Shown here: positions 41,996 to 50,145 of the stretch, in pieces
Numbering within the stretch: position 1 is the first letter of the stretch
Layout: every line of letters begins with the position of its first letter
DNA from: Zygnema cylindricum
Lineage: Eukaryota; Streptophyta; Zygnematophyceae; Zygnematales; Zygnemataceae
Assembly: GCA_037447655.1 (NCBI GenBank)
Contig: JBBHKE010001769.1
Span: 1-50,145 of the forward strand
Length of the DNA stretch: 50,145 nucleotides
Direction of reading: 5' to 3'
Program-made: the position numbers and the translations under genes
Notes under the pieces: generated by a model
What the model saw: the letters and a program-made list of their open reading frames with translations, nothing else
The model's database searches: none
Told to the model about the DNA's origin: nothing

Positions 41996-43007
41996 AAGAC
42001 ATCCATATTAACATTCTCCGATGTATTATTTATTCCGGAGCTGAACAAAAACCTTATCTCTACATCTCTATTAGATGATAAGGATTTTTTCACTAGCACT
42101 AGGGAAGGAGTCTTTACTGCTAGTTTTGATGAGGATGTCTATTTCATTGCTGAGAAAGGTAGCCATGGGATGTTTAGGCTGATCTTAAATAATGAAAAGA
42201 AGAAATTTTATTATGTTGGTGTTCATGATATTATGATGTGGCATAAGAGGCTTGGGCATGTGAATCTAGATAAGTTAAGAGAGATGAAAAAGATGGGAGA
42301 AGTGGAAGGGATTCAGTTTAGTGAGAATGATGATATAAGTGATTGTAGTGGATGTGCTCAAGGTAAAGCACACAGATTACCCTTTCCTAAAACAGCCACG
42401 TATAAGGGAGAAAAAAATCTAGATCTAGTACACAGATATTTGGGGACCGGCAAGAGTGCCCTCAACGGGGAAAAAGAGATTTATGATGACTATAACTGAT
42501 GATTGGTCTCGGTATTCCCGGGTGTATTTTTTGAAAAACAAGTCAGAAGATCAGGATTGTTTTAGTCAATATATAGCATCGAGCGAAAAACTCCATGAAA
42601 ATCCAATCAAGAGAGTAAGGAGTGACAATGGTGGAGAGTATACTTCTAACCTGTTTGAGGATTTTCTGAGGGAAGATGGGGTCCAACACCAAAAGACAGT
42701 TCCAGAAAATCTGGAACAGAATGGGGTAGATGAAAGGTTAAATAGAATACTAAGTGATAGTGCTAGAAGTATGTTGTCGGATAAAAAGATAGGAAAAAGG
42801 TTTTGGGTAGAAGTAATGAACTGTGCTAATTACCTCAAAAATGAAGTTCTTACTTTAGCTATAAAGGAGCAAACACCTTATGAGATATCGACAAACCGGA
42901 AACCAGATATATCTCACTTAAAGGTTTTCGGCAGTCAAGTATTTAGTCTAGATACTGATCCGTCCAAATGGAAGCTAGATCTAAAGGAAAACCGGGATAC
43001 TTATTAG
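41996..43007 (+). pseudogene. Copia integrase
   Basis: The first frame (to 42499) holds the HHCC finger: MMWHKRLGHVNLDKLREM and DCSGCAQGKAHRLPF. After a shift near 42450 the frame 42456-43007 continues with MTITDDWSRYSRVYFLKNK, RSDNGGEYTSNLFEDFL (second catalytic Asp) and NGVDERLNRILSDSARSML (catalytic Glu), then HLKVFGSQVF. The break between the frames lies where the first catalytic Asp block would be. Confidence 0.88.
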
Positions 43008-43602
43008 GATATGATGAGGATGTTAAAGGATATAGAGTTTATGATCTAAAAAGGGAAGATATAATCTTAGTAAAGCATCTAGTAGTTATGGATGAAGGAA
43101 AGTCTGTGATCCCTTCAAATATACGAAGTCAGTAAAAATCAGATTTGAGTCTGAAAATTCTGATGACTTTGAGCTTCCTAACTATCCAGGTTTTAGAGAA
43201 GATGACACTCTTGCAGGAACAAATCAGACCGAAAAGGACTCGGCTGTGGAAACTCCAGTGACAACTCTACTCGAAGCAGAAGACGTGGTGGAAATTGATT
43301 CGGAATCAAGGGATAGGGGAGAAGCCGAGTTTGTTCGAAAGAATCCACGAGAACCATCTATTCCAGCCTCAGATTTTGAGGGGGGGAGGAGAAGTAGCAA
43401 AAGACTGCAAGAAAAACAGGTTAATAACAAGGCAACTAAACTATCTCATCAAGATGAACCTCAAACTTATGGAGAGGCAATGACTTGTCCAGAAAGAAAC
43501 CGGTGGAAGACAGCCATCAATGAGGAGATGGCTTCAATCATGGCAGCCGATACTTGGGAGCTGGTGGACTGTCCACCTAACCGAAAACCAATCGGTTGTT
43601 AG
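43008..43602 (+). pseudogene. Copia integrase-RT linker
   Basis: Contains GYDEDVKGYRVYDLKRED (another frame shift from the integrase), a Glu/Ser-rich linker, then TYGEAMTCPERNRWKTAINE and DTWELVDCPPNRKPIGC, the conserved run-up to copia RT. TAG at 43600-43602 replaces the basic residue that normally precedes WVFKLK. Confidence 0.82.
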
Positions 43603-45042
43603 TGGGTATTTAAATTAAAACTGAACCAAGATAACACAATCGAGCGCTACAAGGCCAGATTAGTGGCAAAGGGATTTACACAAAAGGAAGGAATTGACTA
43701 CGAGGAAACCTTTGCCCCGGTGGTCAGATTTCCCTCTGTCCGCATACTTCTCAGCCTGGCAGCAGCGGAAGACATGGAAGTGCTCCAGATGGACATCAAA
43801 ACAGCCTTTTTGCATGGAGAATTGGAAGAGGAGATCTTCATGCGACAACCCGAAGGGTTTGTGGAAGAAGGAGAGGAGAGTAAGGTATGCCGGCTATTTA
43901 AATCTCTTTATGGTTTGAAACAGGCGCCTCGACAGTGGAATAAGAAGCTTGATGAGTTTCTTACCGGTCTAGGATATATTCGGATCAGCTCAGATCACTC
44001 AATCTATGTTTTCGAAAATGAGGAAGGTTTGATATTTATTGCAATTTATGTTGATGATTTGCTTGTTTTAAGTAAATCAATGGAAAAAATTAATAAACTG
44101 AAAACCGATCTTAAGGGGAGATTTGAAATGAAGGATATGGGGGAAGCAAAATATATTTTGGGAATTCAAGTAGAGAGAGACCGAAAAAGAAAAATTATAA
44201 GATTGACTCAAAAGGAAGCAATAGGGAACATGCTTGAAAAATTTCAAATGGAAAAAGCTAATAGTTGTACAACTCCAATGGAGTTGAAGAAGGGAATTGA
44301 GGGGAGTGAGGAAGGAGGAGTCATAGTCTTAGACGAGGAATTATCTCCTAAAGAACATAAGTTCATTCAGACTATTCCTTACAGGCAAGTAGTGGGAAGT
44401 CTAATCTATTTTATGAATTGTACCCGGCCGGATCTAGCTGCAGCTGTAGGAGTGCTGAGTAGAAGTCTAAATGCTCCCATTAAGAAGGATTGGGAGGCAG
44501 CTAAGAGAGTCCTTAGATATTTGGTAGGAACTAGGGATCTATGGTTGCATTTGGGTGGGGAGAATACTGACATCACTACTTGGAGTGATGCCAGTTATCG
44601 TGATGCTCCGATGAGGAGATGCACTTCTGGATATGTATTATATGTGGGTGATGGGGCTTGCTGTTGGAGTAGCAAACAGCAAAAGGTTATTGCTCAGTCC
44701 ACCATGGAGGTTGAGTATATGGCCTCTTGCTCTGCTGTAAAAGAATTGATGTGGGTCAAGTCTTTGCTTGGTGAGCTTGGTCACCTTAAGAGTGGTGTGC
44801 AGAAAATATTTTGTGATAATCAGGCAGCAATCGCTATTTCTGCCAATCCTAAACACCATTTTAAAGCCAAACACATGGACATCAGACTCAGCTTTGTTAG
44901 AGAAAAAGTAGAAAACAAAATAATCAGTTTAGAGTACACACCAGATAGTGAGATGGTAGCAGATATGATGACCAAACCTGTGCCTTCCCCTAAGTTAAGT
45001 TTTTGCAGGGAGAAGTGTGGTCTGAAATTAAAGATTGACTAG
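43603..45042 (+). pseudogene. Copia reverse transcriptase and RNase H
   Basis: An open frame of ~480 codons from WVFKLK to the end of pol. RT: VLQMDIKTAFLHGELEEEIF (motif A Asp), SLYGLKQAPRQWNKKLDEF, IAIYVDDLLVL (YVDD active site), MGEAKYILGIQVER. RNase H: TTWSDASYRD (first Asp), CCWSSKQQKVIAQSTMEVEY (Glu), IFCDNQAAIAIS (Asp), KHMDIRLSFVREKV. These domains are complete and show no internal stop, but the upstream disruptions mean they cannot be made as part of a full polyprotein. Confidence 0.93.
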
Positions 45043-45055
45043 AAAATAAGGAGAG
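45041..45055 (+). other. Polypurine tract
   Basis: AGAAAATAAGGAGAG lies directly against the 3' LTR, apart from one T nearly all purine, as needed for plus-strand priming. Confidence 0.75.
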
Positions 45056-46102
45056 TGTAGAAACTAATGGTTTTTAAGTATTTTCTAGGTCTGAAAATAA
45101 TTATAGAAGCCGAGGCAGTCTATCTCTAACTTCTCTCTCCAACTCTCAAACTTGTCGCAGTCACTGAGAAATTGGAGAGGAAGCTAGAGCCATGGCTACC
45201 TTGGCTATCCTGAGGTTTACGGGAAATTTATATTAGTTAGGGTTTATTTATTTAAAAGGTATGTGCCGGCGACAGGAATTGATCCTTGTACCTACCGGCC
45301 GGCAGACAGGAAATAGCCGGTAGCCTTAGCCGTTAAGTCTAGGATTCATGTTACGTAGTATATAGTTTGATAATTAATTAAATATGTATACGTACGATTA
45401 TTCATTTAACTATAATAGATTACGGGATACATAGATCCGGTAATATATAAAGTACGGATTACGGTACAGACTAAAAATCAATACCGCGCATTTGTTACGT
45501 AAGTGAAAAAAATACCGCACATGTATTTATTACGGCTACGATTAAATTAGATTCTAATCGGACGGCCGCAATTAGCCCGAGATCGCGGAGGAAGTTTTCG
45601 GCGGTTTGTGGCCATGGCCACATCGGATGACGCGTGGCGAAATTTCGTTGGATCGTGGAATCCCCGGAGATTATGGCATCGAATCCGGATATGACATGTG
45701 TCGACATTTAGGCCTTGTCGTACAATGTCCGTACCTAAAGTACACCGGCAGCTGGACTTTTGCGTACGGAACTCATTCTGATTGGTTCCGTACATCAGTA
45801 GATAGAGTGTGTGAGAGAGATAGGACTTAGAAAAATTAGGAGATAGGACCCTCTCTCCCAGAGAGCTTCTGTACAAAAGGTCAACTTTGACCCTCCATAA
45901 CTTACTGCTCAGGAGAGCGAATTCAGAGATTCTTTTTGCTATCGACTCAGGGGAGTCTTGTCTTCACAGGGGTGAAGGTGGTCAGAGTTTTTGTCTGCCA
46001 GGGTGGCAGTTATTTTTGCTTAAACACAAAGGGGTCAGGATTATCCTAGAGGCTTCTTGGAAGCTGTCCACTCTGAGGACTTATGGAGGTCTCACAGTTT
46101 CA
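45056..46102 (+). repeat. Copia 3' LTR, 1047 bp
   Basis: Begins TGTAGAAACTAATGG, ends CACAGTTTCA, followed by TACCC. TATATAAA at 45444-45451. Differs from the 5' LTR by scattered changes. Confidence 0.95.
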
Positions 46103-46107
46103 TACCC

Positions 46108-46755
46108 TTCTTGCCTCTTCCCTTTTGTTGCGGATGACACACACATTATTGGTCCTTCACACACATTATTGGTCCTTCAGACCAAGTTATACCGGCCTAT
46201 AACTATTTTAAGGCTCGCTTGGCCGAACTCAATCCTTCGGTTCAGCCATCTAAGTGTGTTGTTTTGTCCCCACGTCCTATTCCTCTTTCTTTCACTCCCC
46301 CTTCTGGTTTTCAGACTCCTCCTACCGAAGGCATTCGGGTGTTGGGTTGCCCACTTGGTTCCGATCCCTACATCACGAAATTCCTCGATTCCGCTCTTCA
46401 GGCAGATTTGTCCCACGTGGACGACCTTCCTCGCCTTTCTGATCCCCAGGTGGCCTTTGCTCTTATGACACGATGTTTCCCGGCACGGCCCTCCTACCTT
46501 ACTCGCACTTCCCCTCCCACCCCATCCTTTGTGTCCTCACTTTCCACATTCGATGATCGTCTTATGGATGTCCTCCACACTTTGTTGGGCCGTGGAGCTT
46601 TTGATCGCGAGTCTGGGCCTGCGGCTAGCATCCAAGCCTCTCTTCCAGTCTCGGCCGACGGTTTGGGTATACTCTTGACGGCGCGTGTTGCTCCAGCCGC
46701 CTATTTGGGAAGTCGGTGCCTCGTTGCTTCCACTATTCTCTCGTTTTGTGGCTGA
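46108..46755 (+). pseudogene. Non-LTR RT motif C and thumb region
   Basis: FPFVADDTHIIGPS gives motif C (VADD for the usual YADD). A 20-bp unit at 46141-46160 is repeated directly at 46161-46180 and shifts the frame, after which RLAELNPSVQPSKCVVLSP onward resumes in another frame (46219-46755). Confidence 0.85.
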
Positions 46756-47837
46756 GGACACTCCTATTCTTGCGGTCGTGGTTCCCCGTGTTTCAGATGG
46801 TGAGCTCGCCTTCCAACGGTCCTTTTTGGATGCATCACGTTCTCTTAATCCGTCTGCTATCGAGGACATGCCGATGTTTTCCACTCTTGTTACGACATCA
46901 GTTCCGCGTGTTCAAGAATCCATTTCTGATCGGGCTGTCGCCGCTATTAAATCCCAGCTTCTCGAGGCGCTTCCTTCCAATTCTTCGCGTGCACGCTTCC
47001 TGTCTTGTGGCGGACCTGGCCTCGGGAGCTTGGCTGTTGGTTGTCCCTATCTTATCCACTCTTCCACTCACCCCAGCTCAGTTCGCGACGGCCCTTAGGT
47101 TCCGGTTTGGCCTCCCTCACCCACCTTTGCTTGGCTCACTTGTTTGCTCCTGTGGCCACGTTCTCGAGCCCGACGAGGTCCATTTGCTTCGTTGCTCCCA
47201 CGAGGGCGAGTTAATTCATGCGCACGACACGATTCGAGACACCATCGCTACTATCGCTTTTGAGGGGGGGTTTTCTGTTCGCCGGGAGGTCTCTCACATT
47301 AATCCTTCGCGTCAGATCGATCTTGTATTACTTGATGGTGCGCGTCGTACATTTGGTGACATTGTTGTGGCGAACCCTACCTCAACTACAATCGTCAACC
47401 AAGCGGCTCGGCATGTGGGAGTGGCCGCCCGTGACGCGGCTAAAAGGAAGGAGTGTGATTATGCCCATCACGATGTTATGGATGGCTTCATTCCGATGGC
47501 GGTCGAGATATTTGGTTGTTTGGGTGTGGGTTTGGATGAGTTTTTCCGCATTTGTGGTCGGCGCTCGTTCGAGAGGCGGGGACCTGGGAGCCCTTCTGTT
47601 TCAGTCCTTACTTCTTTTTTTCGTCAACGTTTTTCCGTGGCCCTACAACGGGGGTTGGCTTCTATATTACTTCGATCGTCTATTACTGTTATGGATCGAC
47701 GGCGTATTCCGGAACTTCCTCCTCGTGCTCCTCCCGGATTCGGGGACCTAGTGGTTGCTTTCGGTAGATTTTTTAGTTATGTTGGGGGTCCTTTTTTTTT
47801 TTGTTTTTTTTTTTTACGTGTTAGATTTTTCCTTTGA
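46685..47837 (+). pseudogene. Non-LTR C-terminal finger and restriction-like endonuclease
   Basis: Frame 46685-47000 carries FVAEDTPILAVVVPRVSDGE and AAIKSQLLEALPSNSSRARF; after a shift near 47000 the next frame runs to about 47800. It holds CSCGHVLEPDEVHLLRC (a CxC...H...C finger), then PSRQIDLVLLDGARRTFGDI, with the R..xD and distal D of the restriction-like endonuclease fold, and AAKRKECDYAHHDVMDGF. Finger-then-endonuclease after RT is the R2/NeSL/Utopia-type layout, not the APE-type L1 layout. Confidence 0.82.
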
Positions 47838-48056
47838 TGTTTTGCTTGCTGGGGTTTTGTTTTTTTGGGTATTTTCGATTTCCTTGCCATCCTTTCGTAT
47901 TTTCGTCGGTTTTGCCTTGATTTTCTTCTTTGTTTATTGCCTTGTCATGTGGTTCTTTCAGTTTTAGAAATTCTACTTCATTGTGTTCCTATGGACTCAG
48001 ATGGTTTACCATCGCGCTTTTTAATAAAGTCGCCCCCCCCTTCTTTATTGTAGGCA

Positions 48057-48474
48057 ACTGGATAAGAGATAAGTTAACATGAAACAAAAAAAACATGTGC
48101 GTACATTTTTTTTTTTTTTGCGAAATGCAAAGCAGATTTTTTTCACATCGTAAACAAAAACTGTAAATATTTTTTGAAAAATAGAAACACTAAAGAAGGT
48201 ACAAAATCAGAAAAACGCATTTATACCCTAAGCGCATTCATTTTATGAACAATTAATTATTTTCTTCGAAAAATTCTCCTTGTTCTAGTTTTAACCTTTA
48301 TTCCTTTTTCAAAAATAATATAGACTAATAGGTAGTGTTTTGACTTTTGTATTATTTTTTATTCTTCTCGTATATATTCACTTTCTGTTTTGGATTTGAT
48401 TTGATAATTTCACTCCCCATTTTCCATTTGTAGAGACTATCCACTGGCTTCCTTATTCAAATAGCAGTTTTTAC
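48057..48474. other. AT-rich intergenic DNA
   Basis: Poly-T and A-rich stretches; nothing recognisable. Confidence 0.5.
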
Positions 48475-48975
48475 AATATCAGCTTTTTCAAATTATCAGG
48501 TTTTTCCAAAATATCAGTTTTTCTTATGTTTTTTATTATTTTTGCATATGTCAGTTTTTACACATACCAGTTTTTTACAAACATCAGTTTTTTACATATA
48601 TCAGTTTTTTCAAATATCAGTTTTTTCAAATTATCAGGTTTTTCCAAAATATCAGTATGATTTTTCAAAAAAATTGGTTTGTACAAATATCATTTTTTTT
48701 ACAATATATCAGTTTTTTCAAAATATCATTTTTTCCAAAGTATCAAGTTTTTTCCAAAATTCAGATTTTCCAAAAAATCATTTTTTCAAAATATCAGTTT
48801 TTTCCAAAAAAATATCGGTTTTTCCAAAACATCATTTTTTTCCAAATATCTGTTTTTTTCCAAAAAACAGTTTTTTACAAAATATCAGTTTTTCGGTTTT
48901 TACAAAACATCGGTTTTTACAAAATATCAAGTTTTACAAAACATCATTTTTTTACAAATATCAGTTTTTAAATAG
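48475..48975 (+). repeat. Minisatellite, ~18-22 bp unit CAAAATATCAGTTTTTTC
   Basis: About 25 degenerate copies of a unit alternating AAATATCAG with a T5-6 run and CC. Phe/Ser/Tyr/Gln-rich ORFs in all three + frames arise from it. Confidence 0.93.
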
Positions 48976-49029
48976 GATTCAATGGTGGCATTTCATTGTT
49001 GTTTGTGATGACCACATTTTTGGTACCTA

Positions 49030-49140
49030 TTTACTTTTGTTTTTCGTGTTTTTTAGGGTTTTTAGGATTTTTTGGGGTTTTTTAGGTTTTTTTAGGAGTT
49101 TTTAGGATTTTTAGGGTTTTTTTTTAGAGTTTTTTAGGGC
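49030..49140 (+). repeat. Degenerate TTTTTAGGG array
   Basis: About ten units of GTTTTTTAGGG/GATTTTTAGG. Resembles the plant telomere repeat TTTAGGG with longer T runs. Confidence 0.85.
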
Positions 49141-49789
49141 CTAACATCAAGAATTACATGACCAAGAATACATAATGACATTTATTTTTTGATTTTCGGA
49201 ATCCTTCTTCATTTGTTATTATTTAACTAAATGCTTATTTTTTTGTGCAAATTGTACATATGGGCTGGTCCGAATATTCAGTACGGATACTGACTCGGGG
49301 GAGGTATTTTTAACAAAATTTTGTATCGCAAAATTTTTATTAAGAATGTGAGATGGTAAATCACCTTAATTTTTTTAGGGGTAGATTCACACAAGGAACG
49401 TATTACCATCTAAACTTTTTTTTTTTTTTTAGGGATTTTTTTCGAACCGTCGGTTTAACCTCCATCCGAAAATTAACCGCGAAAGCAACAAAAAAATGTC
49501 CATTTTGTAGGTCTTTTTTTAACTCTTACTTTTTTGTAGACTATTTAAAATACCATCTTTATATGTATCAATATTTGATTTTATTTAGTTCCTTTTTCCT
49601 TTCCACCTGCATTTTTGCCCTCTAACTAAAAAAAAAAAAAAGTTTTTTTCGCCTTCAAATTAGGGTTTCTCTCTTTCTATTCTAATGACAAGTAGAAAAT
49701 GTGAAGGTCACATTATGCATTAAATATAATATATAATAAAATTATAAAATATAATATTAAATATATTTTAGGTCAGAAAAAAGTTTACG
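49141..49789. other. AT-rich intergenic DNA
   Basis: No gene, repeat family or RNA recognised. Confidence 0.5.
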
Positions 49790-49990
49790 GGACCCTTCAA
49801 AACCCAGTAAAAACCCTAGAAAATTCTAAAAAACATATAAAACCCGAACAAACCCCAAAAAAACCCCAAAAACGTTAAAAAATCCTGAAAAATTCCAAAA
49901 AAGACTTTAAAAAATATTAGAGAACTTTGAAAAACCCTAAAAAACCCTAAAAAACCCAGAAACCCTGAAAAACCCTAAAAATCTGTGAAA
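49790..49990 (-). repeat. Degenerate CCCTAAAAA array, opposite orientation
   Basis: AAAACCCTAGAAAATTC, AAAAAACCCTAAAAAACCC and similar units, the reverse complement of the tract at 49030. Comparable tracts occur at 6950, 13890, 27490-28030, 31690-31860 and 34295-34400. Confidence 0.85.
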
Positions 49991-50145
49991 AAAGGAAAGT
50001 TTTATGGGGGTTTAGAGAGAATAGGAGGATGTCTACTTGACAATAAAAGAAAATGAGAGTAAAAAAAAATATGCATAAAAATATATCGGAATTAATATGC
50101 AGAGTTGAAAAAGCTTCGGAGGGAGGGAGGGAGGGAGGGGGGATG

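Larger units (their letters stand above)
39660..46102 (+). mobile_element. Ty1/copia LTR retrotransposon, 6443 bp, nested in the non-LTR element
   Basis: Two LTRs, a TACCC target duplication, a primer-binding site, gag with zinc knuckle, protease, integrase, then reverse transcriptase and RNase H in the copia order (PR-INT-RT-RH). The coding region has at least two nonsense codons and two or more frameshifts, so this copy is inactive. Inserted in the + orientation relative to its host element. Confidence 0.96.
46103..48056 (+). mobile_element. Non-LTR retrotransposon, 3' part
   Basis: Continues exactly where 39659 left off, starting with the 5-bp duplication. It carries RT motif C, the thumb, a C-terminal CCHC finger and a restriction-like endonuclease, then a T-rich 3' UTR with AATAAA at 48023-48028. 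The 3' boundary is taken near TTTATTG at ~48050 and is approximate; no clear target duplication was found. Confidence 0.8.

Noticed and set aside
1-50145. CRISPR arrays, bacterial operons, rRNA genes
   Set aside because: No regular repeat-spacer structure, ribosome-binding sites or rRNA motifs; all signs are eukaryotic nuclear.

Overview
This is a piece of an AT-rich eukaryotic nuclear genome. It has GT-AG introns of 0.7-2.4 kb, abundant purine/pyrimidine microsatellites, degenerate CCCTAAA/TTTAGGG-like tracts scattered through intergenic DNA, and a very high load of short non-autonomous DNA transposons. Gene content points to a green-lineage organism (alga or non-seed plant). The best hint is a Gag1-like clamp (DUF4050) gene whose pre-domain region looks like the plant version. 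I cannot name a species, and the lineage call is inference.

Four host genes can be supported. (1) A DUF985/cupin_5 gene, + strand, enters from the left with its last two exons at 266-390 and 2031-2339. (2) GPI2/PIG-C, the GPI-anchor GlcNAc-transferase subunit, is a single exon on the - strand (5366-6928) with a roughly 200-residue low-complexity insertion. (3) VPS23/TSG101 (plant ELC), the ESCRT-I subunit, + strand, is complete in three exons (10652-10816, 12714-13427, 14164-14472). (4) A Gag1-like clamp gene, + strand, has four recoverable exons (29630-29976, 31932-32016, 33614-33680, 36054-36107). Three of these are far too small to appear as open reading frames, but splice phases and domain sequence chain perfectly.

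Between the genes, 13077-17407 is duplicated in tandem at 17729-22728. The second copy carries the VPS23 coiled coil and steadiness box without the UEV domain, an expanded (GGGAGA)n tract of about 390 bp after the stop codon, and blocks of near-perfect identity alternating with diverged blocks. The duplicated unit also carries a hAT-type MITE with an 8-bp target duplication and a long PIF/Harbinger-like element.

Dispersed repeats dominate the rest. About ten copies of a 220-bp near-palindromic MITE (ends CACCGTG, TA target) and related families sit in introns and intergenic DNA. PIF-like elements with TTA/TAA targets lie at 7841-8990, 15899-17399, 21024-22720 and 24602-25380. A hAT MITE lies inside intron B-C of the clamp gene, and a 182-bp foldback at 28203-28384.

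The right-hand part (about 37.8-48.05 kb) is a nested retrotransposon. A decayed non-LTR element with an N-terminal zinc finger, reverse transcriptase, CCHC finger and restriction-like endonuclease (R2/NeSL/Utopia-type organisation) has been split by a Ty1/copia element (39660-46102) with LTRs of about 1.05 kb, a TACCC target duplication and a primer-binding site matching the anticodon arm of initiator tRNA-Met. The last 2 kb hold only minisatellite and AT-rich DNA.
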